From Versatilivorator sp963663845 (lineage in GTDB: Bacteria > Acidobacteriota > Terriglobia > Versatilivoradales > Versatilivoraceae), in NCBI GenBank assembly GCA_963663845.2, contig OY760650.2, positions 124,001 through 188,000 of the forward strand: a stretch of 64,000 nt of DNA. Direction: 5' to 3'. Position 1 is the first letter of the stretch, and each line of letters starts with the position of its first letter. Below are positions 8,979 to 19,195 of this stretch, piece after piece. Both the position numbers and the translations under genes were made by a program. The notes below the pieces were generated by a model. It saw only the letters and a program-made list of their open reading frames with translations. It did no database searches and was not told the origin of the DNA.

Positions 8979-9417
8979 TTGCAAGAGGCTCGAGAGGCAG
9001 TGCTTTTCGGAAGGGTGCTTTCTATTCGCCGCCTTCGCGGCTACGGCAGTGCAGGGTTCAGACGACCCCAGGCTTCCGCCTGGGGCTACCCTGAGCCGCT
9101 GCTTCGCAGCTCTATAAGGATGGCTTGTAGGGGGCGTCGCGTCGGATACCCACGCCAACCGCAGCTTCGCAGCTCTCCCCTAACTCACGACACTGCAATG
9201 GGGAACGTGCTTGTTTATTTGGAATGAAGCGTTTGCGAAAATCGGCAGAGGGATCTTTTCCGGGAATGGCCACAAAAGGCACAAAAACACAAAAAAGGAC
9301 CCTCCGATCGTCAAGACTCGAAATCACGCCACTCATTTTGTGCCTTTTGTGCTTTTTGTGGTGAATGCCGGAGCTACCAGCCCTTCACCTTTGCCGCCTC
9401 CATGTCACTCCCGATTT
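8979..9417 (+). repeat. Dispersed ~460-bp element, copy lacking its right end
   Basis: The 465-nt gap between two convergent genes is filled by this element. It begins TTTTGCAAGAGGCTC (8979-8993), continues through GCTGCTTCGCAGCTCTATAA and the CACAAAAGGCAC inverted arms, and stops at CCCGATTTTGG just before the 3' end of the dehydrogenase gene at 9427. It is nearly identical over its length to 36724-37182. No gene is seen here. Confidence 0.8.
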
Positions 9418-9426
9418 TGGACGGCC

Positions 9427-10410
9427 TTACCACTTCCAGGTTTGACGGACGGCCGGATTGGCCACCGCCGCGGCCGGCCATCCGCCGCGGTAGAGCTCCA
9501 CGATGTTCCGGGCCGCCTCCACGGCCATGGCCTCCACCGAGCGGGTGTCGATGCCGGCCGTGTGATCGCTGACCAGGACGTTGTCCAGCTCCAGCAAGGG
9601 ATGGTCCGGCTGGATGGGCTCCTGCACGAAGACGTCCAGTCCGGCCCCGCCCAGGTGGCCGCTCTTCAGCGCATCCACCAGGTCCTCCTCCACCACCAGC
9701 CCGCCGCGGGAGGTGTTGACCAGGAGGGCCCCCGGCTTCATGCGTGAAAGGGTCCGCCGGTTGATCAGGCCGCGGGTCTCTTCGGTCAGGGGAACGTGCA
9801 GCGTCACGTAGTCGGAGCGGGCCAGCAGGGTGTCCAGGTCCACCAGCTCGATGCCGTGTCTTCGAGCGAATTCCCGATCGGGGAAGGCCTCGTGGGCCAG
9901 CAGCCGCATCCGGAAGGCTTCGGCTCTCACGGCCACGCTTCGGCCGATGCGTCCCAGGCCGACCAGGCCCAGGGTCTTTTCCCGAAGGGGCAGCGCACAT
10001 CTTCGCTCCCAAAGGCCCCGGTGGATTTCGGCGTTCCTCTGCACCAGAAAACGGCTCACCGCCAGCAGCAGCGCCACCGCATGCTCGGCCACCGCCTCGT
10101 GGTTGGCGGAAGGGGTGATGGTGACCACCGCGTTGCTGCGGGTCGCCGCCTCCAGATCCACGCGGTCGACGCCCACCCCCCAGCGGGAGATCACCCTCAG
10201 ATCGGGCAGGGCGGCCATCACCCGCCGGCTGTAGGGCTCTCCGCCTGCGATGGTGGCCGAGATCCCCTGCAGCACCCGGACGTTTTCCTCCTCGTCGGTG
10301 ATGTCCGGCCTGGGAGGGAAGCGGACCTCCAGCCCGGCCTGGCGCAGCAGTTCCACATGGGGGCCGTTGGGGTCTTGCAGAAACTGGATGAAGATCATGA
10401 CGTTGGGCAC
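9427..10410 (-). CDS. D-2-hydroxyacid dehydrogenase (phosphoglycerate dehydrogenase family)
   Basis: A 327-residue NAD-dependent D-2-hydroxyacid dehydrogenase. The Rossmann motif GLVGLGRIGRSV lies near residue 150. The catalytic Arg is in NTSRGGLVVEEDLVDAL, the Glu in VFVQEPIQPDHP and the His in VSDHTAGID. It lacks the C-terminal ACT domain of true SerA, so the substrate may be another 2-oxoacid. The start is GTG at 10410, chosen because AGGAGG lies 7 nt upstream; the next ATG, 12 nt in, has no such site. It is transcribed divergently from the formate-THF ligase gene. Confidence 0.87.
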   Translation of the reverse strand: MPNVMIFIQFLQDPNGPHVELLRQAGLEVRFPPRPDITDEEENVRVLQGISATIAGGEPYSRRVMAALPDLRVISRWGVGVDRVDLEAATRSNAVVTITPSANHEAVAEHAVALLLAVSRFLVQRNAEIHRGLWERRCALPLREKTLGLVGLGRIGRSVAVRAEAFRMRLLAHEAFPDREFARRHGIELVDLDTLLARSDYVTLHVPLTEETRGLINRRTLSRMKPGALLVNTSRGGLVVEEDLVDALKSGHLGGAGLDVFVQEPIQPDHPLLELDNVLVSDHTAGIDTRSVEAMAVEAARNIVELYRGGWPAAAVANPAVRQTWKW

Positions 10411-10427
10411 GGGGCAGCCTCCTGGAA

Positions 10428-10456
10428 TTGAAGCAACTGGCGAATTTCCGTATTAT
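10428..10456 (+). promoter_or_regulatory. Candidate sigma70-type promoter for fhs
   Basis: TTGAAG (10428-10433) and TATTAT (10451-10456) are separated by 17 nt and lie upstream of the TTG start at 10574. This was found by eye; the start site is not tested. Confidence 0.4.
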
Positions 10457-10573
10457 GGCACGGTGCGCTGTTCCGGTGAGGGAAACCTGGACTGCGAGGC
10501 GTTTCGGCCTTGCCTTGTCCCGAACGCCTCCAAACGAGCCCCGGATCGGCCTTGATTGAAGTGGAGGCCACTT

Positions 10574-12253
10574 TTGCAAACCGACCTCGAGATCGCCCGC
10601 CGGGCCAAGCTGAGAAACGTGGTGGAGCTGGCCCGGGAAAAGCTCGGGATTCCGGTGGACCACCTGGAACCCTACGGCCACTACAAGGCCAAGCTGTCGC
10701 CGAATGCGCTGGACTCCGGTCCGAGCGACCGGGAGAAGGGGAAGCTCATCCTGGTGACGGCCATTTCTCCCACGCCGGCGGGAGAGGGCAAGACCACCAC
10801 CGCGGTAGGGCTGGGCGACGCCCTCAACCGCCTGGGCAAGAAGGCCTTGATCTGCCTGCGCGAACCCTCCCTGGGACCCTGCTTCGGCATGAAGGGGGGC
10901 GCCGCCGGGGGCGGGATGGCCCAGGTGGTTCCCATGGAAGACATCAACCTGCACTTTACCGGAGACTTTCACGCCCTGGGCCTGGCCCACAATCTTCTGG
11001 CCGCCATGCTGGACAACCACATCCACCAGGGAAACCGCCTGGACCTGGACCTCCGCCGGGTGACCTGGAATCGGGTGGTGGACCTCAACGACCGCGCCCT
11101 GCGTCGCATCGTCCTCGGCCTGGGAGGCGTGGGCAACAGCTATCCCCGGGAGGGCGGCTTTGAAATCGTGGTGGCCTCCGAAGTGATGGCCATTCTCTGC
11201 CTCTCCCGTTCACTGCAGGAGCTCAAGCAGCGGCTGGGCAACATCACCGTCGGCTACAACCACGCCCGGGAACCCATCCGGGCCGCCGACCTGAACGCCC
11301 ACGGCGCCATGGCCGTGCTGCTCAAGGAGGCCATCAAGCCCAACCTGGTCCAGACGCTGGAAAACAACCTGGCCCTGATCCATGGAGGCCCTTTCGCCAA
11401 CATCGCCCACGGCTGCAACTCGGTGATCGCCACCCATACCGGATTGGGACTGGCCGACTACCTGGTGACCGAGGCCGGATTCGGAGCCGATCTGGGCGCC
11501 GAGAAGTTCGTGGACATCAAGTGCCGCAAGGCCGGACTCCGTCCCGACCTGGTGGTGCTGGTGGCCACCCTGCGCGCGCTCAAGTATCACGGGGGAGCCG
11601 ACAAGACCGCCTTGGAACGGGAAGACCTGGAGAGCCTGGAACGCGGAATTCCCAACCTGGAACGGCACCTCAACAACATCCGCAACCACTACGGCCTGCC
11701 CTGCGTGGTGGCCATCAATCGATTCAGCCACGACACCCCGGCAGAAATTGCGCTCCTCCAGAACCGCATCGACCACCACTCGGTGCCGGTAGCGGCGTGC
11801 GACCACTGGGCCCGGGGCAGCCGGGGAACCCTGGACCTGGCCCAAACGGTGGTGGAGACCATCGCCACCACTCAAGCCAATTTCAAGTTCGTCTACGAGG
11901 AGCAGGATTCTCTCTGGGAAAAGATCACCAAGGTGGCCACCCGGATCTACGGCGCCTCCGAGGTGGTCGCCGACACCCGGATACGGGCCAGGATCCGGCG
12001 CTACCAGAAGGAGGGATTCGGGCACTATCCGGTCTGCATCGCCAAGACCCAGTATTCCTTCTCCACCGATCCGCTGCTGAGAGGCGCCCCCTCGGGCCAC
12101 GTCCTGCCGGTCAAGGACGTGCGGCTGGCCACCGGAGCCGAGTTCCTGGTGGTGATATGCGGAGACATTCTGACCATGCCGGGTCTCCCCAGACAGCCCG
12201 CCGCCAATCGGATCGACCTGGATGAAGAAGGAAGGGTGGTGGGGCTTTTCTAG
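10574..12253 (+). CDS. fhs: Formate--tetrahydrofolate ligase
   Basis: A 559-residue enzyme that joins formate to tetrahydrofolate using ATP, giving 10-formyl-THF for one-carbon metabolism. The P-loop TPAGEGKTTT and the family signature GGAAGGGMAQVVPMEDINLH are both present, and the length fits the family (about 555-560 residues). The start is TTG at 10574, preceded by GGAGG at 10563-10567. An upstream in-frame TTG at 10556 lacks this site. It is cytoplasmic, and no other folate-cycle gene is adjacent. Confidence 0.95.
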   Translation: MQTDLEIARRAKLRNVVELAREKLGIPVDHLEPYGHYKAKLSPNALDSGPSDREKGKLILVTAISPTPAGEGKTTTAVGLGDALNRLGKKALICLREPSLGPCFGMKGGAAGGGMAQVVPMEDINLHFTGDFHALGLAHNLLAAMLDNHIHQGNRLDLDLRRVTWNRVVDLNDRALRRIVLGLGGVGNSYPREGGFEIVVASEVMAILCLSRSLQELKQRLGNITVGYNHAREPIRAADLNAHGAMAVLLKEAIKPNLVQTLENNLALIHGGPFANIAHGCNSVIATHTGLGLADYLVTEAGFGADLGAEKFVDIKCRKAGLRPDLVVLVATLRALKYHGGADKTALEREDLESLERGIPNLERHLNNIRNHYGLPCVVAINRFSHDTPAEIALLQNRIDHHSVPVAACDHWARGSRGTLDLAQTVVETIATTQANFKFVYEEQDSLWEKITKVATRIYGASEVVADTRIRARIRRYQKEGFGHYPVCIAKTQYSFSTDPLLRGAPSGHVLPVKDVRLATGAEFLVVICGDILTMPGLPRQPAANRIDLDEEGRVVGLF

Positions 12254-12287
12254 CCCGACGCGCTCCGGCGAGACTCGCGGGGCGGTC

Positions 12288-12794
12288 TCACAGCGGCTTG
12301 AGGCCGTCGATCCCCAGGTAGCGCGATCCGTAGAAGAGCAGGGGCGGCCGGGAATCGTCCAGGTTCAGGCCGACCACCTCCCCCAGGAAGAGCGTGTGAG
12401 TCCCGCCGTCGAAGGCCCGGGCCACCCGGCAATCCAGGTACCCCTGGGTCCCCGCCAGGATCGGCGCCCCGGTAACGGCCGCGGTCCACTCGATTCCCTC
12501 GAAGCGGTTTTCGTCCTTGTCCCGGTGACGTCCGGCAAAGCGATCGGAGATCGATGTCTGGTCTTCGCTCAATATGTTGACGGCAAAGAGCCGGCTCCGG
12601 TCGATGAGGGGCCAGGTGCGGGCGTCCTTGGCCACGCTCACCATGACCGTGCAGGGGCTCAGCGAGATGGAGCAGAAGGCGTTGCAGGTGAGCCCATGGA
12701 CTTCCTGGCCCGACCGGGTGGTGACCACGGTGACACCGGTGGCGAAGCGCGACATGATCCTGCGAAATCGAGAGGAGTCGATGGTTGATTGCAT
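12288..12794 (-). CDS. Flavin reductase domain protein
   Basis: A 168-residue protein of the flavin-reductase-like FMN-binding split-barrel family. FATGVTVVTTR, LTCNAFCSISLSPCTVMVSV and the later RVARAFDGGTHTLFLGEVV stretch are typical of HpaC/RutF-like reductases, which supply reduced flavin to a monooxygenase. The ATG at 12794 follows AAAGGAAA. It converges with fhs (34-nt gap). A partner monooxygenase is not adjacent. Confidence 0.88.
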   Translation of the reverse strand: MQSTIDSSRFRRIMSRFATGVTVVTTRSGQEVHGLTCNAFCSISLSPCTVMVSVAKDARTWPLIDRSRLFAVNILSEDQTSISDRFAGRHRDKDENRFEGIEWTAAVTGAPILAGTQGYLDCRVARAFDGGTHTLFLGEVVGLNLDDSRPPLLFYGSRYLGIDGLKPL

Positions 12795-12906
12795 GGATTT
12801 TCCTTTGGCGTTGAACGTTCCTGTCGGCGAACGATAGGGCCGCGGCTGAAGGCCGGATCCTTCCCCCATGACCCGCCTGCCCTGCCCGGCGGCGGGCAGG
12901 TCTCCG

Positions 12907-13656
12907 TCACAGCGGCGTCTGGGCGCACAGCCGCATGGCGGGCGTTACTTCCTCGTAGACCGCCAGCATGGCTTCCACCAGGTCGGTTCCGGAAGTGCCC
13001 CGCACGGTATCCTGGTCCATGGGGAAATAGAGCAGGAATCCGGCCCAGGCGTTCCCCGGGGCCTGCTCCAGTCCGGCCCGCACCCGGGACACCGGGGGTA
13101 GGGTCGACTTGGAGTAGCGAAACAGGTCGGAGCGCCAACCGCCGGCCTGCACCCGGAAGTCCTCCCCCAACACCAGCCGCTTCAGTTCCCGTTCCATGCC
13201 CCCCTGGGGCTTCAGCGCCCGCAGCAGCCGGTGCCAGTCCCAGTCGTCCCTCAACTGGAAGCGCTCCTGCCCGGGGGGAGCCTCCAGCAGTCCCCGCTCC
13301 ACCTGCAGCCCGCACTTGAAGCGCCCCTCATCGGTATCGACCATGAGGAAGAACTTGGCGCACCCGAAGCTGACCTTGGAGGAGAGAGGCTTGGCGGCCC
13401 GGTTGGCTTTGGCCAGGAAGCCGATCCACTGCCAGTAGACCCCGCGGCCCCAGCGCTCGGTGACGAAGGGCTGCCGGTATCTCGCCTCCAGGGCGACCTT
13501 CAGGATGCGGGTGATGCGTTCGTCGTCATCCAGGTTCCCGACCCGAATTCCCCGGCGGAAGTCCAGGAACTCGGGACGGAATCGCGTGCGCTGAGGGGAG
13601 AATCCCTCCGAGCGAGGGGGTGGTCCGGCCATGGCTTCCTCACTCGCTCCGATCAC
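12907..13656 (-). CDS. Conserved hypothetical protein coupled to a TPP enzyme
   Basis: A 249-residue protein without a recognised domain. It is rich in Trp, Arg and Phe, and no signal peptide or membrane segment was seen. The GTG start at 13656 overlaps the stop of the TPP-enzyme gene by 4 nt (GTGA), so translation is probably coupled. A working link with that enzyme is inferred only from this overlap. Motifs such as WGRGVYWQWIGFL and WAGFLLYFPMDQD could help family searches. Confidence 0.65.
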   Translation of the reverse strand: MIGASEEAMAGPPPRSEGFSPQRTRFRPEFLDFRRGIRVGNLDDDERITRILKVALEARYRQPFVTERWGRGVYWQWIGFLAKANRAAKPLSSKVSFGCAKFFLMVDTDEGRFKCGLQVERGLLEAPPGQERFQLRDDWDWHRLLRALKPQGGMERELKRLVLGEDFRVQAGGWRSDLFRYSKSTLPPVSRVRAGLEQAPGNAWAGFLLYFPMDQDTVRGTSGTDLVEAMLAVYEEVTPAMRLCAQTPL

Positions 13657-15266
13657 CCCATTCCCACGGTGCGGCCGAAGCTGTCCTGGTAGATCTGCGG
13701 GTCCACCCGAGCGTCGATCAGCGTCGGGCAGCCGGCGCTCATGGCGGCCAGCAGCTCCCGCTCGAAGTCCTCGGGCGTGTCCACGGTGGCCGCCTTCAGC
13801 CCGCAGGCCCTGGCCACCTCGGCAAACTGCACCGGATGCAGGTCCAGCCCATAGTCGGGCAGGCTGCGAATCTTCTGGCGGGCTTTCATGGTCCCCAGCG
13901 CCTGGTCGTTCACGATCACCAACGGCACGGTGCCCCCGGTGCGGGCCAGCACTTCCAGCTCACCCAGGCGCATCAGGAGACTGCCGTCGGCCCCCAGGCC
14001 GATCATGGGTGTCTCGGGATCGGCCAGGCGGGCGCCGCAGATGGCCGGCAGGGTCAGCCCCATGGTGCGCCCTCCCGAAGTCCCGTAGTAGGTTCCCGGC
14101 TGGTCCGCCTGCCAGAGATGTTCCAGCATGCAGATGAAGACTCCCGTCTCGGAAATGAGGATTCCCTCCGAAGGCAGCGCCTCCCGGCAGATCTCGATAA
14201 TGTCCTGGGCAGCCAACCTGGCCCGGCCGGGCCGCTTGAAGGCGGGCAAGACCTCCTGGCGCAGTGCCAGGACCTCGCGGCTGGGGAAGCCGGCGCGGGC
14301 CTGGGGCGCCAGGGCCGGCAGCACGCTCTTGAGGTTGCCGTTGACCCGGGCCCCGGGGTGGGAGGAAAGGGATCGGTACTCGGGGGAGCTGAGCACTTCC
14401 GCCGTGGGCAGGCCGCACTTCCAGGGCCCGTGGGTCATGAGGGCATCCACGCCCACCAGCAGCACTCCATCGGCTTTCTCGAAGGCCCTGGACTCGATGA
14501 TTCCCGGAGAGTAGATCCCCACGAAGACCCCGGCCCAGCGATCGTGCGATTCGGGAAAGACGCCGCGGGCTTCCATGGTCACCAGGACGGCGGCTCCCAG
14601 GTTCTCAACCAGTGAGAGGAGTTCCCCGACGGCATCGTCCCGCACCACGTCGGCCCCGGCGATGACCAGCGGCTTGCGCCACTTGGATAGCAACTCCCTG
14701 CAGGCCGCGATTTCATGCTCCGGCGCGGGGGCTGCCGGGGCGTGGGCCCGCGGGGGAAGCGGCGGACCGCACTCGGCGCTTCCCAGGTCGGCGGGAAAGT
14801 TGAGCAGAGCCGGCCCCGGCCGACCCTCGACAGCGCGGTAGCTGGCCTCCTGGACCGCCAGCGGCGCATTCTCGGTCGAAAGCGTCTCCCGATAGCGTTC
14901 AATGCCGCTGAAGAGGCTCAACTGGTCGCAGTGCTGGACCATCTCGTAGCCGGCGGTGGCCGGAGGACAGGTCTCGCAGACCGCCACCATGGGAGCCCGT
15001 TCGAAGTGAATGTTGGCGGCGCCCCCCACCAGGTTGGCGGCCCCCACCCCTCGAATGGTCAGGGCCAGCCCGGCCGTATCCTTCATCAGGCCGTAGTAGG
15101 CGGCCATGATGGCGGCCGAGGACTCGTGGTTGACGCTGACGAAATCCACGCCCAGCTTGCGGCCGGCCTCCATCAGGTCCAAGGGACTGCCGCCCCCCGG
15201 GATGCCAAAGAAATGGCGCAGGTTGCGGGCTCGCGCGTCCGCCATGATCAGTTCGGCGATGGTCAT
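13653..15266 (-). CDS. Thiamine-pyrophosphate-dependent enzyme, acetolactate synthase/benzoylformate decarboxylase-like
   Basis: A 537-residue full-length TPP enzyme. The PYR domain carries the cofactor-activating Glu in VNHESSAAIMAA. A central domain follows (PLVIAGADVVRDDAVGELL), and the PP domain has the diphosphate/Mg motif GADGSLLMR ... VIVNDQALG. The order and size match acetolactate synthase, benzoylformate decarboxylase and sulfopyruvate decarboxylase relatives. The substrate is unassigned because the active-site variable residues are not diagnostic by eye. The ATG at 15266 has GAGG upstream. It overlaps the following gene (start 13656) by 4 nt. Confidence 0.85.
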   Translation of the reverse strand: MTIAELIMADARARNLRHFFGIPGGGSPLDLMEAGRKLGVDFVSVNHESSAAIMAAYYGLMKDTAGLALTIRGVGAANLVGGAANIHFERAPMVAVCETCPPATAGYEMVQHCDQLSLFSGIERYRETLSTENAPLAVQEASYRAVEGRPGPALLNFPADLGSAECGPPLPPRAHAPAAPAPEHEIAACRELLSKWRKPLVIAGADVVRDDAVGELLSLVENLGAAVLVTMEARGVFPESHDRWAGVFVGIYSPGIIESRAFEKADGVLLVGVDALMTHGPWKCGLPTAEVLSSPEYRSLSSHPGARVNGNLKSVLPALAPQARAGFPSREVLALRQEVLPAFKRPGRARLAAQDIIEICREALPSEGILISETGVFICMLEHLWQADQPGTYYGTSGGRTMGLTLPAICGARLADPETPMIGLGADGSLLMRLGELEVLARTGGTVPLVIVNDQALGTMKARQKIRSLPDYGLDLHPVQFAEVARACGLKAATVDTPEDFERELLAAMSAGCPTLIDARVDPQIYQDSFGRTVGMG

Positions 15267-15449
15267 TGTCCAATCCTCGGTCGGTGAAGGGTTCGGTGGG
15301 CCGTTGGACCGTCCGGCAAGACAGGCATTTGTCTCATTTTTGGGAACCTTTGTAAAGGGCGCCGGCATCTCTTGACCGCTCTCCGCCAAATGCCATAGCA
15401 TCCCTCCAACTCGAGGCCGGATGAAGCCCGAAGAAGGAAGCGTGAACCC

Positions 15450-18262
15450 ATGAGACCCTTGCTGAGCATTGCCATCCTGATCTTCCTCTGTTGGCCCGTC
15501 GGGACCTCCGGGGGAGAGTCCCACCAGGTCTGGCTGCACCATGCCGAATTCGAGGACTTCGCCGGCGGAACGCTGGAGGACGGCGGGGCCAACCTCTACG
15601 TCACCCGCTCGGGCTCGGTGCGCATGATCCACACCCTGGACCTGAACAACGACGGCTACCTCGACATCTTCGTGGCCCAGGACCACGACCAGGTGGAGAA
15701 CGAAGACCTCCTGATCTACTGGGGAACCCCGCAGGGACCGCGGTCGATTCTGCCGCCCCTGCCCGACCAGCAGCCGCTGGGCAAGCTGTTGCGGGAGATT
15801 CGCGCCCGGGACGGCGGCGTCACCCGGCTCCCCACCGACGGAGGAGGTCCCTCGCTGCTGGCCGACCTCAACGGGGACGGCTACCTGGAGATCGTCTTCT
15901 GCAACTTCATCCACAACTACTCGGTCCACATGCAGGCCCTGATCTACTGGGGAAGCCCCGAGGGATACGAGCCGAATCGGAGGACGGAGTTGCCCACCCT
16001 GATGGCCTCCGACGTGGAAGCCGCCGACTTCAACGGGACGGCTACCTGGACCTGGCCTTCGCCAACAACGGCACCGAGGGGGGTGAGCGCTTCGGACACG
16101 CCCACCACCTGGAATCCTACATCTACTGGAACGGCCCCACCGGGTTCTCCACCGAGCGCCGCAGCTCCATCCCCAGCATCAGCGCCGTGGACTGCGAAGC
16201 CGGAGACCTGAACGGCGACGGCTACCCGGAGCTGGTCTTCCTCAACAACAACGCCAAGGAGAAGAGCCTCTACCTCTACTGGGGAGGCGCCGAGGGGTTT
16301 TCCGAGTCCCGCCGCCAAGTCCATCAATGGGGCGATCTGCTGGGGGCCGAGCTGGCCGACCTGAACGGGGACGGCTCCCTGGACCTGGCGGTGACCCACC
16401 GGGACAACCGGGCCGAAGTCCGCCGAGGCAACGCCGAGGGGTTCGAGAAGGAGCCCTGGCGCCAATACCCCACCCGGGGGGCGACTACCCTTGCCGTGAC
16501 CGACTTCAACCGGGATGGATTCGCCGACCTGGTTCTCCCCAACCGGACGGGAGAGTTCTCCTATCTCTACTGGGGAAGCTCGACCGGCCCCTCCACTGAG
16601 GGAATGGTGAAGCTTCCCACCCTGCATGCGACGGAGGCCGCCTTCCGGGACTTCAACGGCGACGGATGGGTCGACCTGGCCTTCGCCAACGAACAGGACG
16701 GCGGCACCTATGACGTCAACTCCTACATCTACTGGAACGGTCCCGAGGGCTTCGACCCCGCCTACCGCCTGGAACTGCAGGGCTTCGGCGCGGTCAGCCT
16801 TCAGGCCGCCGACCTGAACCTCGACGGTCACGCCGACCTGGTCCTGGTCAATCGCAACACCGGCAGCGAGGCCTCCATCCCCTCCCTCATCTACTGGGGC
16901 AACCCCAGCCACCACTACTCCCAGGCAGCCCTGTCCACGCTTCCCTTCTCCATGTCGGCGCCGGCCATCGCCGACCTCGATCAGGACGGCTGGGTGGACG
17001 TGGCCTTCCCCACCGGCCGGATCTACTGGGGGGGACACCAGGGCTACAGCCATGGGCACAGCCAGGACCTTTCGGTCCCCTCGGGATACGGCGCGGCCAC
17101 GGCCGACCTGAACCGGGACGGCTACCTGGACCTGGTGATTTCCGCCGGCACGGCCTACAGAGAGCCCAAGCCGAAAGGCATCATCCTGTGGGGAGGTGGG
17201 GCGGGCTACGACTGGTCACGGCGCAGCGAGCTGAAGCTCGACACCCTGATCAGCCAGAGTCCCACCATCGCCGACCTGAACAAGGACGGCTTCCTGGACC
17301 TGGTCTTCTGCGACGTGGACGGTCCGCGGGTGGAGATCTTCTGGGGGACGGACCAGGGAACCTTCAGCCGGAGTCATCACTCCGCGCTCCGGGTCCAGCC
17401 TTCCTCCACGGTGGAGGTCGCCGACCTGAATGCCGACGGCTGGCTGGACATGATCGTGGGCGGCGGCTGGGACTCCGAGCAGTTTGGCCGGCCGACCCGG
17501 CACATCTCGATCCTGTGGGGAAGCCGGGAGGGCTATTCCGCGGACAGGATGCTGCGCCTGGAGGGGTACGATCCCCTGGAGCACGCCGTGGCCGACCTCA
17601 ACCGGGACGGGTTCCTGGACATCGTCACCAGCAACTATCATGCCTATTTCACCCGCAGCATTCCTGCCTTCATCTACTGGGGCTCGCCGGAGGGAAGCTA
17701 CAGCGAGTCCCGCCGCGCCCACCTGCCCGCCGAGTCCTCGGGGGCCCTGACGGTGGCCGACTTCAACCAGGACGGCTGGGACGACATCGTGGTCTTCAAC
17801 CACCTGGACCAGGGCGACCACGGCGCCGGCGCCAACATCTACTGGGGAAGCCCCCAGGGCTACTCGGCCGACCGGCGCCACTGGATCCAGACCTTCGGCC
17901 CCCACTTCGGCGCCCGCAAGGACATCGGGAACATCTATGACCGCAAGCTGCGGGAATCCTTCCGTTCGGCTCCCGTTCGACTGCCGGAAGGCAAGCAGGC
18001 CGGCCGTCTTCGCTGGGAGGCGTCCACTCCCCACGGTACCGGGGTCCTGCTGCAAGTGCGCAGCGCCGTCTCCGAAGCGGGACTGACGGACGCCGCCTGG
18101 ACCGGACCGGGGGGAGAGGGCGGTCACTTCAAGGATTCGGGAGCTGCCCTGAACCTGCCCGCCACCCACCGCTGGCTCCAATACCGCGCCACCCTCACCA
18201 CCCCCAACGGAGGCAGCACTCCGGTGCTGGAAGCCGTGCATATCGACGTGCGTGGGGAATGA
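15450..18262 (+). CDS. Secreted FG-GAP/VCBS repeat protein, interrupted by a single-base frameshift
   Basis: A signal peptide (about residues 1-22) is followed by more than a dozen FG-GAP/VCBS repeats of the form DLNxDGYLDL with YWGxxxGY, which bind Ca and form a beta-propeller. A C-terminal beta-sandwich of about 100 residues follows. The coding frame from 15450 is lost at about 16035-16038: AACGGGACGGCTAC replaces the expected AACGGGGACGGCTAC, one G short. The second frame then continues the repeats without a break to 18262. The repaired product would be about 937 residues. A base-calling error in a G run or a recent mutation both fit. Function is probably cell-surface or secreted, with ligand unknown. 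Confidence 0.8.
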
Positions 18263-18265
18263 TCT

Positions 18266-19081
18266 TTAGTGCTGATCGCGCCTGGGCAGGACGGGGGTGG
18301 CCTTGAGCTCCCGGATCAGCTCGATCAGCCCTTCAATCGCCGCCTCCAGGAACTGTCGTCCCTTCTCGACCGTCGCCCGGGTTGCATCACCCTTGACTCC
18401 GCTGGCGCTCTGTGAGCTCCAGTAGGGAACGAGTTGAGCCACCGAGCCCTGGGGATGGCTCCCGGCCAGCAGGTCGCTCTGGAAGCTGGGCGGGAGCGGG
18501 GACCGTTCGTCCACGGCCTTGTCCATCTCCACCAGCTCCGGTTTCAGGGCCAGGTAGAGCGAGGTCTCGTATTCCCCGGCATGAGAGGTGCCCCCGAAGT
18601 CGGACTCCCGCAGCCTGGCGCCCAGCTCCCTCACCTTGCGCAGACCCCAGTGGTTCACGGTGGCGCAGAGAATCTTCCCCTCGTATTCGAGGTTCGACAG
18701 TCGGGCGGAGAGATCCAGGGGGGAGGTGTTGCTCCCGTGGCCGTTGACCACCAGGATGCGCTTGAAGCCGTGGTGGGCCAGGCTGCAGCAGACATCCTTC
18801 ACATAGCGGATAAAGGTGTCCCAGCCGATGGTGAGGGTGCCGTGAAAATCCATGTGGTGGGGGCTGTAGCCATGGGCCACGGCCGGAACCAGCAGGGATT
18901 CGGAGGGAATGCGGGCCACGGCCCGTTCGCAGATCTCGGTGCAGAGCCTGACGTCCACGTCCACCGGCAGGTGGGGACCGTGGTCCTCGTAGGTGGCCAC
19001 CGGCAGCACCGCCACCCGATCTTGCCTGGCGGCCTCCCGAATCTCGTACCAGATCATCTCGGCGAAGCGGTATTTTTCCAT
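18266..19081 (-). CDS. Creatininase family protein
   Basis: A 271-residue member of the creatininase/creatinine amidohydrolase family, metal-dependent amide hydrolases. Family motifs include ATYEDHGPHLPVDVD near the N-terminus, VVNGHGSNTSPL, and the metal ligands in GGTSHAGEYETS. Substrates in this family include creatinine and formamide-type cofactor precursors, so creatinine itself is not implied. The ATG at 19081 follows GGAGGGGAC, which excludes the longer upstream frame. It is convergent with the FG-GAP gene and followed in the same direction by nothing close. Confidence 0.88.
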   Translation of the reverse strand: MEKYRFAEMIWYEIREAARQDRVAVLPVATYEDHGPHLPVDVDVRLCTEICERAVARIPSESLLVPAVAHGYSPHHMDFHGTLTIGWDTFIRYVKDVCCSLAHHGFKRILVVNGHGSNTSPLDLSARLSNLEYEGKILCATVNHWGLRKVRELGARLRESDFGGTSHAGEYETSLYLALKPELVEMDKAVDERSPLPPSFQSDLLAGSHPQGSVAQLVPYWSSQSASGVKGDATRATVEKGRQFLEAAIEGLIELIRELKATPVLPRRDQH

Positions 19082-19195
19082 GTCCCCTCCGGTAGTTGCG
19101 GGTGACGGCGTCGAGTGACGGAGCCTGGCCCCTTCCCATTCAGAGGAAGCAGAGACAGGTGGGCTGGTGGCGCGGAATGGTTCCGGCAACTCCTG

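Noticed and set aside
15450..18262. Programmed frameshift in the FG-GAP gene
   Set aside because: The site lacks a slippery heptamer and is explained by one missing G in a repeat otherwise constant.
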